This document shows positions 8,732 to 17,249 of a stretch of DNA of 64,000 nucleotides, in pieces (the first letter of the stretch is position 1; each line of letters opens with the position of its first letter). The notes beneath the pieces are model-generated. The model searched no databases. It worked only from the letters and a program-made list of their open reading frames with translations, and was not told where the DNA came from. The position numbers and the translations under genes are program-made. The DNA comes from Peteryoungia algae. Lineage in GTDB: Bacteria; Pseudomonadota; Alphaproteobacteria; Rhizobiales; Rhizobiaceae. The DNA is taken from positions 992,001-1,056,000 of the forward strand of contig NZ_CP128477.1 in the NCBI RefSeq assembly GCF_030369675.1, in the 5' to 3' direction.

Positions 8732-9826
8732 CTACAGTTCGCGAATGTCCTTCAGACTGCCTCGGAACGTGGCAACGAGCCCGTCCGGCAAATAGCGCTT
8801 CTCGGCATCGCCATTGCCAACCAAGCCCAGCTGGATGAGGCGGGAACCGAAGCCTCTTCTGACCGGATCGGCAACGATTGGTCCGCCCGATTCCTTCCAT
8901 GTCACGGTCAGCATTGGCTCAGACGCATCTGTTTCGATCTGCCAAGAGAGGTCCACGCGTCCTTCCGGAAGAGAAAGTGAACCATACTTTGCAGCATTGG
9001 TGGCGAGCTCATGCAGCAGCATCGACATCGAAAGTGTCGCTCTCGGTCCTAATTCCAGTTCAGGACCAATCGCGTAAATCCTTCCAGCGTCGTCATGCAG
9101 GTTGAGCAACAGGCGAACCACCCGTCCGAGAGGGGCGGCTGTCCAGTTCTCCTGCTGAAGCTGATCGTGCGCCAGATCGAGTGCAGATATCCGGCGCTGA
9201 AAGGCCTGCACCGCGTCTCTTTCGGCTACCTTTTTGAGCGTTTGATTGGCGATGGCCTGGACCATCGACAGCGTATTCTTCATCCGGTGCGAGATCTCCT
9301 TGTTCAGGAGGTCCTGCCGGGCCTGCGCTGCTTCCCGTTCGCGCAAGAGTTGCCGCAATTCAATCTGCCGCATGACCTGACGCGCCAGAACGCGGAGTGC
9401 AGTTTCCTGGAGCGGAGAGAGAGATCTCGGTTTGTAGTCCAGGACGCAGACTGTCCCGATGGCATGACCAGCCTCCGTCTTGAGCAAGGCGCCGGCATAA
9501 AACCTCAGATTTGGCTCACCAGTGACGAGTGGATTACAGGCAAAGCGCTCGTCCTTTGTGGCATCCGGCACCATGAGGAAATCTTCCTCCAGGATCGCCT
9601 TTGCACAGAACGAAGAATCTATCGGTGTTTCCCGTACGCCAAGGCCGACTTCCGCCTTGAAGAACTGCCGATTCTTGCCGATCAGGTTGACCACCGCGAT
9701 CGGTGTTTCGCAGATCTGCGAAGCGAGTTCCGCGATGTCATCGAAATCGCGCTCACGCGGGGTGTCGAGCATGTTGTAGGCTTCGAGGGCCTCAACTCGA
9801 TCTGCTTCCCGATCATGCACAATCAT
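8732..9826 (-). CDS. GAF-domain sensor histidine kinase, HWE/HisKA_2 family
   Basis: A 364-residue soluble sensor kinase. Residues ~15-155 form a GAF domain (AEVGLGVRETPIDSSFCAKAI is typical of GAFs that precede HWE kinases). The phospho-acceptor H180 lies in EISHRMKNTLSMVQAIANQT, the HWE-type H-box, followed by LLHELATNAAKYGSL (N box) and GFGSRLIQLGL (G box). Such kinases are common in Rhizobiales and often act in general stress or light/redox signalling. No cognate regulator gene lies next to it. About 275 bp separate it from the SLC13 gene, which converges on it; that spacer holds no gene that I recognise. Confidence 0.85.
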   Translation of the reverse strand: MIVHDREADRVEALEAYNMLDTPRERDFDDIAELASQICETPIAVVNLIGKNRQFFKAEVGLGVRETPIDSSFCAKAILEEDFLMVPDATKDERFACNPLVTGEPNLRFYAGALLKTEAGHAIGTVCVLDYKPRSLSPLQETALRVLARQVMRQIELRQLLREREAAQARQDLLNKEISHRMKNTLSMVQAIANQTLKKVAERDAVQAFQRRISALDLAHDQLQQENWTAAPLGRVVRLLLNLHDDAGRIYAIGPELELGPRATLSMSMLLHELATNAAKYGSLSLPEGRVDLSWQIETDASEPMLTVTWKESGGPIVADPVRRGFGSRLIQLGLVGNGDAEKRYLPDGLVATFRGSLKDIREL

Positions 9827-10130
9827 ACGTCAGAACCCGATATACCCAATCGAATCATGAGTGCCATCTCTGCCATCGAGATGCAACCGGTGCACATCGA
9901 CGCCTCGGGGGGAAACTGCGCGATTACCGCTTGCCGCAGGGGAACATCGGCCATTCGGCTCAAAATTGGCATGATGCGCATGGCATGCGCGGGTCAATCG
10001 ACCTGTGGTTTAAGCAAAATCCTGGCAAATGATTTCATGGGGTCGTCGAGAACACCCCCACGCTTACCGGCAGCAATTCAACCATGAGCGCGGGTCGCGG
10101 ACAGTGTCCTCACGGCCCAAGGCGCCTCGC
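9827..10130. other. Intergenic region, no gene recognised
   Basis: About 300 bp between the GAF-HWE kinase start and the end of the oxidoreductase gene. Short frames here show no family resemblance or convincing ribosome-binding site. It presumably carries the kinase promoter; I did not find a clear general-stress (EcfG-type) promoter pair. Confidence 0.4.
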
Positions 10131-10727
10131 TCACCCCAGAATGTCGGGCGCTGCCTCCACCATCTTCGTCAAAGCCTCCGCCTTCGCCCCGCGCACCGGC
10201 CCGCAATACTTCACCTTGAGATCCCTGAACCCGCAAAAGCCGAGGATCTGCCGGCGCAGAATCTTCACCCAGCCATTGCCATAGCCCCATTTGAGGAAGA
10301 AGGTCGGCGTGTCGGACGTGATGACCACGCGCGCCTTGCGGCCCTTGAGCAGTGCCAGCGGAAACGCCTTTCCGTCGACATATTGAAAGCCGAATCCCGG
10401 CATCAACAGCCGGTCGAAGAGACCCTTGAGCTTGGCCGGCGCCGCCCCCCACCAGAGCGGATGCACGATGACAAGACGGTCGCACCAGGTGAGGCTTTCG
10501 GCCAGGGCCTGAAGATCCGGCTCCCAGTCCATCCGGGCCCGATAACCGTCACGAAGATTGGCGTCGAAGTCCAGAGCCTCGAGATGCACCAGCCGCACCG
10601 TCTGGCCCTGCTGGCGGGCGACATCCGCAATTCGTTCGGCCATGTCCCCGCACAGGGTTTTCCGTGCCGGATTGCCGTTCAGGACGAGTACGCGCGATGG
10701 CTGCGCATCGCGTGACAGGAAGGACAT
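10131..10727 (-). CDS. NAD(P)H-dependent oxidoreductase, flavodoxin-2 fold (KefF/NQO-like)
   Basis: A 198-residue protein with an N-terminal LVLNGNPARKT FMN phosphate-binding loop and the family block VIVHPLWWGAAPAKLKGLFDR near residues 88-106, followed by GFGF. Members reduce quinones or nitro/azo compounds with NAD(P)H and FMN. The start follows AGAGGATCC. It is divergent from a TetR regulator gene, and the 98-bp spacer holds two near-identical TGACC-NN-GGTCA operators overlapping its promoter. It is therefore probably repressed by that TetR protein and induced by an electrophile or quinone-like compound; the inducer is unknown. Confidence 0.85.
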   Translation of the reverse strand: MSFLSRDAQPSRVLVLNGNPARKTLCGDMAERIADVARQQGQTVRLVHLEALDFDANLRDGYRARMDWEPDLQALAESLTWCDRLVIVHPLWWGAAPAKLKGLFDRLLMPGFGFQYVDGKAFPLALLKGRKARVVITSDTPTFFLKWGYGNGWVKILRRQILGFCGFRDLKVKYCGPVRGAKAEALTKMVEAAPDILG

Positions 10728-10744
10728 GAGGGATCCTCTTGTTT

Positions 10745-10787
10745 TTGACCACGGTCATTTTATGCTGCGTAAATTGACCTCGGTCAA
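10745..10787. promoter_or_regulatory. Two TetR-type operators overlapping a divergent promoter
   Basis: TGACCACGGTCA (10746-10757) and TTGACCTCGGTCAA (10774-10787) are perfect inverted repeats of the same half-site, centred 29 bp apart. On the minus strand, TTGACC (10782-10787), 17 bp and CATAAA (10759-10764) form a good sigma-70-like promoter for the oxidoreductase gene. One operator covers the -35 element and the other lies just downstream of the -10. This is the expected layout for autoregulated TetR control of both genes. Confidence 0.7.
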
Positions 10788-10825
10788 GTTAGTTTTGGCG
10801 TAGGCTCGTCCAAAAGGAATCGCGC

Positions 10826-11452
10826 ATGAAACTTCGCCAGTCCCGCAGCCGCCAGACCCGAGACCAGATCCTTGGCGCCGCGCGCGAGCTTTTTTCGCGC
10901 CAGGGTTACGAGCCGACCAGCATCGACCAGGTGGCCAGCGCGGCAAAAGTGGCGAAATCGAGCGTCTTTGCCCATTTCGGCGACAAGGCCAATCTGCTGG
11001 CAGCACTCGGCCTGGGCGAAATCGAGAAGCTGGCGGAGGCTGGCAAGGCAGAAGTCGCAAGGGCCGACGACCGCCCGCTGGCTGAGCAACTGCGCGCCCT
11101 GCTCCAGCCTTGGCTCTCCTATTTCTGCCGGGAACACGCCTTTGCCGGCCTCTATCTCAGCCAGTCCGCCTTTACCCGCGGGCCCCATACGGAGGCCTTT
11201 CTCGATCTCTGTTGGGTGCTGGAAGATCAGGTGGCCGAACTGTTCCGCAAATCGCACAAGGGATCGCTGCCGGCCGAGCGGGCGCAACTGCTCGCGCGCG
11301 GCGTTCAGGCCCTGTTTCACGAAGTCATCGTCTTCGAGATCTCCGGCTGGATCGTGCCGCCGGAGAGCGCCGAGATCATGCTTGGCCGGTTCCTCGATAT
11401 CTGGATCGCAGGCGCCCAACAGACCTCGATACCGCCGGACCCCATCGCCTGA
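10826..11452 (+). CDS. TetR/AcrR-family transcriptional regulator
   Basis: A 208-residue repressor. The N-terminal TetR helix-turn-helix is clear: RDQILGAARELFSRQGYEPTSIDQVASAAKVAKSSVFAHFGDK spans about residues 15-58. The C-terminal ligand domain is not assignable. The ATG is preceded by AAAAGGAATC. It is divergent from the flavodoxin-fold oxidoreductase, and the two palindromic operators between them are probably its binding sites. Its 3' end is 31 bp from the end of the MocR gene, which faces it. Confidence 0.88.
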   Translation: MKLRQSRSRQTRDQILGAARELFSRQGYEPTSIDQVASAAKVAKSSVFAHFGDKANLLAALGLGEIEKLAEAGKAEVARADDRPLAEQLRALLQPWLSYFCREHAFAGLYLSQSAFTRGPHTEAFLDLCWVLEDQVAELFRKSHKGSLPAERAQLLARGVQALFHEVIVFEISGWIVPPESAEIMLGRFLDIWIAGAQQTSIPPDPIA

Positions 11453-11483
11453 GATCCGGAATCCGCATCTGCGAATTTCGGCG

Positions 11484-12938
11484 TCAGGCGAGCCCGGCGA
11501 GAAACCGTCGTGCTGCGCCGGCCAGAACCTCGGGCGGAAAACCGGAAAAGCCGATTACCAGGCCGCGCCGTGCCGGCAAGGCCCGATAGAGCGGCGAAAG
11601 CGCCTTGACACCGAAGCCGGACTCGAGCGCCTTCTGCGCAAGCCCGACATCGTCGTTTCTGGGCGGAAGGTCCGCCACCAGGTGCAGGCCCTGCTCGGGC
11701 GTGGAAACGGCGAACGGCCCTGGCTGCAACGCCTCCACCAGCGCATCCCGCGCTGCTCGGACCCGTTTTCGCGCCCGCTTGATATGCGCCGAAAAATGCC
11801 CGTCGCGCAGGAATTCCGTCAGCGCATCCTCCGATAGCGTCGAGGGGAAGCGGTCGGTTAGCCGGCGAATGGTCAATATGCGCTCACGCAAACGTCGCGG
11901 CACGACAAGATAGCCGATCCGGAAACCCGGCAGCAGCGTCTTGGAAAACGTGCCGAGATAGATGACATGGCCCGATCCATCGATCCCCTGAAGGGCACTC
12001 AGCGGCGGGCCGGCGAAGCGGAACTCGCTGTCGTAATCGTCCTCGATGATGTAGGCGCCTGCAGACCTTGCCCAGTCGATCAGCGCCAGCCGCCGCGTCA
12101 TGGACAGCGTGACACCGAGCGGATACTGGTGCGACGGCGTCACGTAAACGGCCCTTGCATCCGGCCGCGTCGCGATGCCGGCGGCAACATCGATCCCCTC
12201 GCCATCGACCGGTACGGGTGTCACGGAAAGGCCCGCCCCCTCGAACAGCTCCCTTGCGGCGGCATAACAGGGATCCTCCAGCCACACCGGATCTCCTGGT
12301 TTGAGCAGCGCCCTCACCGCGAGATCGAGACCCTGCTGGGTTCCCGACGTCATGATGACCTGCTCGGGCTCGCAGACAACCCCGCGCGCCGCCTTGAGGT
12401 AAGCGGCGACTTCCACACGAAGCGCCAGGCTCCCGGCCGGATCATTGTAGTGGAAATGCCGCGGCGACGGTTTCATCAGATGCCGGTTCATCAGCATGCG
12501 GAAGATCCTCAGTGTCGTCTCGTCCGCCGTCGAACAGCCCAGCGCACCCGGAAGCGGCGCTCGCCCTTCGTCGCCCCTGATCTGCTGGGAGACGTGCGGG
12601 ACGGCCTCCTTGGCGACCTCCGGGGAAAACTGCGGCAAAACCGGCGCCGGCTGGACCAGCGGCACGGCCTCGGCCACATAAGTGCCAGCCCCGACCCGCG
12701 CCTCGGCAAAGCCATCCGCCACGAGCATCTCATAGGCCGCCACTGCAGCGCCCCGCGACATGCCGAACCGTGCCGCAATGTCCCGTGTCGTCGGCAGCTT
12801 GTCGCCAGGCCGCATCTGCCCGCTTTCGATCAGCCCCCGCAGCGACCGGTAGAGCGCCTGGCGCCGCGGCCCCGTGGCCGGCAGCACGGGCGTACTGGCC
12901 GACCAGTCGGAATTGGTTCTTACTTTCCTTGCCATCAT
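11484..12938 (-). CDS. MocR/PdxR-type GntR regulator with aminotransferase-like domain
   Basis: A protein of about 484 residues with an N-terminal GntR winged helix (ALYRSLRGLIESGQMRPGDKLPTTRDIAARFGMSRGAAVAAYEMLV) and a fold-type I aminotransferase domain. The PLP lysine is expected in YLGTFSKTLLPGFRIGYLV. MocR proteins use PLP as effector and regulate vitamin B6, GABA or taurine genes. Two consecutive ATGs (12938, 12935) can serve as start; a further upstream in-frame start would run through the operator. It is divergent from a PPOX-family gene, the usual arrangement for B6-responsive MocR regulators, so this pair may respond to PLP level (inference). Confidence 0.87.
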   Translation of the reverse strand: MMARKVRTNSDWSASTPVLPATGPRRQALYRSLRGLIESGQMRPGDKLPTTRDIAARFGMSRGAAVAAYEMLVADGFAEARVGAGTYVAEAVPLVQPAPVLPQFSPEVAKEAVPHVSQQIRGDEGRAPLPGALGCSTADETTLRIFRMLMNRHLMKPSPRHFHYNDPAGSLALRVEVAAYLKAARGVVCEPEQVIMTSGTQQGLDLAVRALLKPGDPVWLEDPCYAAARELFEGAGLSVTPVPVDGEGIDVAAGIATRPDARAVYVTPSHQYPLGVTLSMTRRLALIDWARSAGAYIIEDDYDSEFRFAGPPLSALQGIDGSGHVIYLGTFSKTLLPGFRIGYLVVPRRLRERILTIRRLTDRFPSTLSEDALTEFLRDGHFSAHIKRARKRVRAARDALVEALQPGPFAVSTPEQGLHLVADLPPRNDDVGLAQKALESGFGVKALSPLYRALPARRGLVIGFSGFPPEVLAGAARRFLAGLA

Positions 12939-12947
12939 GGATCTTCT

Positions 12948-12956
12948 TTGGACCAA
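12948..12956. promoter_or_regulatory. Candidate MocR operator (TTGG-A-CCAA)
   Basis: A 9-bp perfect palindrome lies 10 bp upstream of the mocR-like start and 44 bp upstream of the divergent PPOX-family gene. Similar TGGTCCA/TGGACCA half-sites are described for MocR/PdxR regulators. The site is short, so the call rests mainly on position. Confidence 0.35.
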
Positions 12957-12999
12957 TCACTGCGACTATCCCTGCCGCATCAGCCGTCAGGAGGCAAGC

Positions 13000-13725
13000 A
13001 TGAACGAGCGACCAGACCCGCAAACCTACCCCGTCACCCCGCGCAACCGGGCAAAACGCCTGCATGAGCGCGCAGCCTACGACCGGGAGGCCGTCTACGC
13101 CGTGCTCGACGCTGCCCTTCTGTGTCACGTGGCCTATGTCATCGACGGCCAGCCCTATTGCACGCCGACCATCCACTGGCGCGAGGGCGACTGGCTGTTC
13201 TGGCACGGCTCGTCTGCCAGCCGCATGCTGAAGACCCAGAAATCCGGCATCCCTGTCTGCCTCACGGTCGCTCATCTCGACGGCCTGGTGCTGGCCCGCT
13301 CCGGCTTTCACCACTCCGCCAATTACCGCTCCGCCATGTGTTTCGGCACGGCCCATGTCATCGACGATCCGGCCGAAAAGGCGGACGCCCTGAAAGCCGT
13401 CGTCGACCGCTTCTATCCCGGCCGCACGCAGGTCTTGCGCGAAAACGACCCCCAGGAAGCCAAGGGCACCATGGTCATCGGGATGCGCATCGAGGAGGCC
13501 TCGGCCAAGATCCGCTCAGGCGGCGTCTCGGATGATCCCGCCGATAGCGACGCACCGGTCTGGGCCGGCGTCATCCCGGTCGAGACCCGCCTCGGCACGC
13601 CGGAGATCTGTCCGAAGGTCCCGGACGGCGTCACCTATCCCGACCATCTCGCCCATTTCCGAGAAGGCCGGAGGCTGGACGAAGTCTTGACGGAGAGCCA
13701 GGCGCTCTACGAAAAGCAGGGCTGA
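13000..13725 (+). CDS. Pyridoxamine 5'-phosphate oxidase-family (FMN-binding split barrel) protein
   Basis: A 241-residue flavin-nucleotide-binding protein of the NimA/PPOX-like class. LCHVAYVIDGQPYCTPTIHWREGDWLFWHGS (about residues 40-70) is the strand-rich FMN-binding part. The start is set by a strong GGAGG seven bases upstream (CAGGAGGCAAGCATG). The gene is divergent from a MocR regulator, so it is a likely target of that regulator. Members bind FMN or heme and catalyse poorly defined redox reactions; a direct role in PLP synthesis should not be assumed, because these proteins differ from PdxH. Confidence 0.82.
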   Translation: MNERPDPQTYPVTPRNRAKRLHERAAYDREAVYAVLDAALLCHVAYVIDGQPYCTPTIHWREGDWLFWHGSSASRMLKTQKSGIPVCLTVAHLDGLVLARSGFHHSANYRSAMCFGTAHVIDDPAEKADALKAVVDRFYPGRTQVLRENDPQEAKGTMVIGMRIEEASAKIRSGGVSDDPADSDAPVWAGVIPVETRLGTPEICPKVPDGVTYPDHLAHFREGRRLDEVLTESQALYEKQG

Positions 13726-13817
13726 CGGGGCCATCCCGCCTCTCGACACCGTGCAATGAACAAGGGGCGGCGCATCGACCGATGCCCGCCCCAGCAGAGC
13801 CATCCCTTGATCGCCCC

Positions 13818-14252
13818 TCACGCCGCCGAAATCCACCCCTCGAGCTTGACCCGTTGCGCCTCGGAAAACGCATGCGACTTGCGCGTCGTCTGGTCGAAAT
13901 GCACCACCACCGTCTCGGCCGAGGCGCAGAGCCTGCCGTTCTGGAACACCGCCTGGCTCATCGTCACCGACGACCGCCCGACCCGTGTCACCCGTGTCCC
14001 GATCTCGACCGTGCCCGGCCACAAGATCTCCGCGACATAATCGATGTCGAGCTTGGCCAGAACGAAGGAAAAGCCTTCGTCGAGCAGCGGATCATCCGGG
14101 TTGTAGATCAGCTCCACACGCCCCGTTTCCATGAAGGTGGCAAACACGGCATTGTTGACATGCCCCTGCCGGTCCGTGTCGCCATAACGCAGCTTGTCGT
14201 AAGCCTGGCCTGCAAAATCCTCGAGCCTCAGCCCCTTCGTCTCATCCACCAT
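13818..14252 (-). CDS. Acyl-CoA thioesterase, 4HBT hotdog family
   Basis: A protein of about 144 residues with the 4-hydroxybenzoyl-CoA thioesterase-like pattern LRYGDTDRQGHVNNAVFATFMETGRVEL, where the Asp of YGDTDxxGHVNN is the usual catalytic residue. The ATG at 14252 has GTAGGAT about 8 bp upstream; an alternative in-frame start at 14330 adds 26 residues without family likeness. It hydrolyses acyl-CoA thioesters; substrate unknown. The stop lies about 90 bp from the 3' end of the PPOX-family gene (convergent). Confidence 0.83.
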   Translation of the reverse strand: MVDETKGLRLEDFAGQAYDKLRYGDTDRQGHVNNAVFATFMETGRVELIYNPDDPLLDEGFSFVLAKLDIDYVAEILWPGTVEIGTRVTRVGRSSVTMSQAVFQNGRLCASAETVVVHFDQTTRKSHAFSEAQRVKLEGWISAA

Positions 14253-14351
14253 ACGCACGGAAATCCTACTGCCTGCTGCCTCTTGGCCAATCAGCCAATT
14301 CGGCATTTCCCTAATTTCAGAAATCGCCAATCACTTACTAAGGCCGCCCGA

Positions 14352-15248
14352 TCACGCAGCCATGCCGATCATCTCGGAAAACGCATATCGCACGCTGTCG
14401 GCCACCGCCCGAATCGTCTCCGACGTCTCCTTGCCGGTCAACAGCCTGACTTCGAAGGAGCCGAGCTCGGGCAACCCGTGTTTGACGCCGAGCGCCGTCA
14501 TGTCGTCGGTGAGATAGCTCCGCGGCAAGGGCGCGACCGCCAGGTCGGCGATCACCGCTGCCCGCTGCGCCATCGTGTGCGCCGAGAGATAGGCGATGCG
14601 ATAGGGCCGCTTCTCCTTGTCGAGTCTCGCCAGCGCATCCGCCCGCCAGCAGCAGCCATCCTCCCAGATCGAAACGGGCAGCGGATCGCGCAAATGCGCC
14701 GTGCCACATTTGGCTCCGGCCCAGACCAGCTGCTCCTGGTGGATCACCTCGCCCTCATGAACCACCTGGCCGGGCGCACAATTGGAGAGCGTCAGATCCA
14801 GCCGCTGTTCGGCGAGCCGGCGCCTCAGCGCGCCCGACGAATCCACGGTCAGATCCACCATGATCAGCGGATAGAGCTCGGCAAACCGCCGCAATATCGT
14901 TGGCATGAAGCGCTCGCCGATATCGTCAGGCGCGCCGAGGCGCACAACCCCCTTCATCTCCGGCATGCGAAACCGGCCCACCGCCTCGTTCGACAGGGCG
15001 AGCATCCGTCGCGCATAGGGCAACAACACCTCGCCCCCCTCCGTCAACGTCACCGAACGCGCATCGCGCAGAAAGAGCGTCACGCCCAACTGCTCCTCGA
15101 GCTTTTTGATCTGCATGGAGACGGCCGACGGCGTGCGGTAGACCCGGTCGGCGGCCGTGGTGAAGCTGCCGGTCTCGGCGATTGCCACAAAGGTGCGGAG
15201 CACGTCGTTGTCGAGAAGCGGAAGAGGCTGGCGCAGCATGAGGGTCAT
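14352..15248 (-). CDS. LysR-family transcriptional regulator
   Basis: A 298-residue LysR protein. The N-terminal HTH is intact (LRTFVAIAETGSFTTAADRVYRTPSAVSMQIKKLEEQLGVTLF), followed by a periplasmic-binding-like effector domain. It is divergent from a small DUF1127 gene, with two TTGA-type inverted repeats in between, an arrangement repeated in Rhizobiales. The regulator probably controls the DUF1127 gene and itself. The effector is unknown. Confidence 0.87.
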   Translation of the reverse strand: MTLMLRQPLPLLDNDVLRTFVAIAETGSFTTAADRVYRTPSAVSMQIKKLEEQLGVTLFLRDARSVTLTEGGEVLLPYARRMLALSNEAVGRFRMPEMKGVVRLGAPDDIGERFMPTILRRFAELYPLIMVDLTVDSSGALRRRLAEQRLDLTLSNCAPGQVVHEGEVIHQEQLVWAGAKCGTAHLRDPLPVSIWEDGCCWRADALARLDKEKRPYRIAYLSAHTMAQRAAVIADLAVAPLPRSYLTDDMTALGVKHGLPELGSFEVRLLTGKETSETIRAVADSVRYAFSEMIGMAA

Positions 15249-15259
15249 GATGATCTACC

Positions 15260-15312
15260 TTCAACAAAATTGAATCTGAAGACGATACTATTGCGTTTGA
15301 TTGAATGTCAAT
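15260..15312. promoter_or_regulatory. Two inverted repeats between lysR and DUF1127 gene
   Basis: TTCAA-N5-TTGAA (15260-15274) and ATTGA-ATG-TCAAT (15300-15312) share the same half-site and lie in the 111-bp divergent spacer. LysR proteins commonly bind two such sites, one for recognition and one near the -35 region. They are proposed as the operators of the adjacent LysR regulator. Confidence 0.5.
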
Positions 15313-15359
15313 TGCGGAGCATCCTTCTTCTCACACACCGACAAAGGAGGATTGCAGCC

Positions 15360-15560
15360 ATGACTTCGACAGCCTTCCAGACCCTGCGCCACTCCCTCGC
15401 CACTCTGATGGCGAAGACGCGCCAACGCACCACCCGCGAGGCCACACGCCGGACGCTCGCCTCGCTCGACACCGCACTTCGCGATGATCTCGGCCTCACC
15501 CGCCACCACCAATTCATCACGTTCCAGAATGCAAAGCATGACAAACATTCGTTTGAGTGA
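15360..15560 (+). CDS. DUF1127-type small protein
   Basis: A 66-residue basic protein ending with the DUF1127-like segment LASLDTALRDDLGLTRHH (about residues 34-51), which matches the family pattern L-x-x-L-x-D-x-x-L-x-D-I/L-G-L. A strong AAAGGAGG ribosome-binding site lies about 9 bp upstream of the ATG. It is divergent from the LysR regulator. DUF1127 proteins in Agrobacterium influence RNA turnover, phosphate and carbon metabolism; that knowledge is from relatives. Confidence 0.7.
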   Translation: MTSTAFQTLRHSLATLMAKTRQRTTREATRRTLASLDTALRDDLGLTRHHQFITFQNAKHDKHSFE

Positions 15561-15641
15561 TGCGTTGTGACACGTCATACGAGAACCCGGCCCTGAGGAT
15601 CCGATGAAGAAAGGGCCGCCGAACCCGAGAGGATCAAGTCC

Positions 15642-15869
15642 ATGACAATGGTTTGCTGCACTGCCCCGATCACACGCACCGCGCCAGCCGTCCCGACGAC
15701 GGTTGACATGGTAAGGCGCGCGGCCGCCCATCTCGCGACGAAACTGAACGATCTGGCCCACGCCATCGCCGAGGACCGCCGCCGCAGGCGTGACGCCGCA
15801 GCACTTGCCGCCCTGCCCTTCGATCTGCGCAAGGATCTCGGCTGGCCTGCGGGCGACACGCATCGCTGA
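15642..15869 (+). CDS. DUF1127-like small protein
   Basis: A 75-residue protein with Arg-rich middle and a C-terminal LAALPFDLRKDLGWPAGD, a variant of the DUF1127 motif. It follows the first DUF1127-type gene by 81 bp on the same strand, so the two may be co-transcribed under the LysR regulator. The start is uncertain; ATG codons at 15642 and 15648 are both possible. Confidence 0.6.
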   Translation: MTMVCCTAPITRTAPAVPTTVDMVRRAAAHLATKLNDLAHAIAEDRRRRRDAAALAALPFDLRKDLGWPAGDTHR

Positions 15870-16095
15870 TCGCCGGAACCAGCGCTCCACCCCGCGACGC
15901 GGGCAGCCGACCGCGTCGCAAACGGGGCATCGCGCCACCCCGGCCATCCCTTGCCCCACGGCCCGGAAGCCTCAGGTTTTTCAACCACCTGTAATCGCCT
16001 GTCCCGCCAGTGCCCGTTTCCCGACGTCGCAGCCGGAAAAATCGGCAGAAATATCGCTCTTTAGCGATTGCGAATGCTTTCACGGCGCGGGATCT

Positions 16096-16117
16096 TATGA
16101 CAATGTCGTAAAACGAC
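16096..16117. promoter_or_regulatory. Candidate operator upstream of GlxA-type regulator
   Basis: TATGACAATGTCGTA (16096-16110) is an imperfect palindrome and overlaps GTCGT-AAA-ACGAC (16105-16117), a perfect inverted repeat. They lie about 75-95 bp before the regulator start, inside a 321-bp spacer with no other recognisable content. An autoregulatory role is inferred only from position. Confidence 0.35.
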
Positions 16118-16190
16118 TATCGCGCCGATCAATTCAGGCGGAGCATGCCGGAAAACAAGGGAACGGCAGCAAGGACAACCGGGCACCATC

Positions 16191-17216
16191 ATGAGCAAGA
16201 TCCAGCCACAGACCAAGAAGCGAACCATCGTCTTCTTTCTAGTCCCCCATTTCACGCTTCTGCCCTTTGCCGGCGCCATCGAGACGCTGCGCATCGCCAA
16301 CCGCATGCTGGGTTACGGTGCCTATGAATGGCGCCTTGCCTCGGTTGATGGCCAGAAGGTCTATTCCTCCTCCGGCATCGGCATCGAGGTGAACGGCTCG
16401 CTCGCCGACGAGCGCCGATATCTCGGCGGCGAGAACCGGCCGAACATGGCGATCGTCTGTTCCGGCATCTATGTCGAGGAGTTCAACAACAAGTCGGTCA
16501 ATGCCTGGCTGCGCGAAGCCTATAACCGCAATGTCGCCGTCGGCTCGCTCTGCACCGGCGCCCATGTGCTCGCCCAGGCCGGCCTCCTCAACGGCAAGCG
16601 CTGCGCCATCCACTGGGAAAACCTGCCCGGCTTCTCCGAAAACTTCCCCCAGGCGGAAGTCTATGCCGACCTCTACGAAGTCGACGGCAATCTCTACACC
16701 TGCGCCGGCGGCACAGCCTCGCTCGACATGATGCTGAACCTGATCGGCCAGGATTTCGGTGAAGGCCTCGTCAACCGCGTCTGCGAACAGCACCTGACCG
16801 ACCGCGTCCGCTCTGCCAACGACCGCCAGCGCCTGCCGCTCAGGGCTCGCCTCGGCGTGCAGAATTCCAAGGTCCTGCAGATCATCGAACTGATGGAGGC
16901 CAATCTCGCCGAGCCGCTGTCGCTGCTGCAGATCGCCGACGATGCCGGCCTGTCGCGCCGCCAGATCGAGCGCCTGTTCAGACAGGAAATGGGCCGCTCC
17001 CCAGCCCGCTACTATCTCGAAATCCGCCTCGACCGCGCCCGCCACCTGCTCGTGCAGTCCTCCATGCCCGTCGTCGAAGTTGCCGTCGCCTGCGGCTTCG
17101 TCTCGGCCTCCCACTTCTCCAAGTGCTACCGCGAACTCTACAACCGCTCCCCCCAGCAGGAGCGCGCAGAACGCAAGCTGACCATGTCGAGCAACCGGAC
17201 GGGGGTGGTGGTGTAA
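16191..17216 (+). CDS. GlxA-family regulator (DJ-1/PfpI + AraC HTH)
   Basis: A 341-residue regulator with a DJ-1/PfpI-like N-terminal domain (VGSLCTGAHVLAQAGLLNGKRCAIHWE near residues 117-143, with Cys in the nucleophile-elbow position) and a C-terminal AraC HTH (PLSLLQIADDAGLSRRQIERLFRQEMG ... VAVACGFVSASHFSKCYRELY). The family includes GbdR and CdhR, which respond to glycine betaine and carnitine. Given the methyl-transfer cluster 10 kb away, a quaternary-amine effector is conceivable but not shown. The ATG follows GGGCACCATC with no strong Shine-Dalgarno, so the start is the most upstream plausible one. Confidence 0.85.
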   Translation: MSKIQPQTKKRTIVFFLVPHFTLLPFAGAIETLRIANRMLGYGAYEWRLASVDGQKVYSSSGIGIEVNGSLADERRYLGGENRPNMAIVCSGIYVEEFNNKSVNAWLREAYNRNVAVGSLCTGAHVLAQAGLLNGKRCAIHWENLPGFSENFPQAEVYADLYEVDGNLYTCAGGTASLDMMLNLIGQDFGEGLVNRVCEQHLTDRVRSANDRQRLPLRARLGVQNSKVLQIIELMEANLAEPLSLLQIADDAGLSRRQIERLFRQEMGRSPARYYLEIRLDRARHLLVQSSMPVVEVAVACGFVSASHFSKCYRELYNRSPQQERAERKLTMSSNRTGVVV

Positions 17217-17249
17217 GCCACGAACCGTAAAAGGTGAGGCCGGGGTAAG

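Noticed and set aside
13782..15560. 592-codon plus-strand frame across the LysR and thioesterase genes
   Set aside because: Only its last 66 codons (from 15360) are a real DUF1127-type gene; the rest is antisense to LysR.
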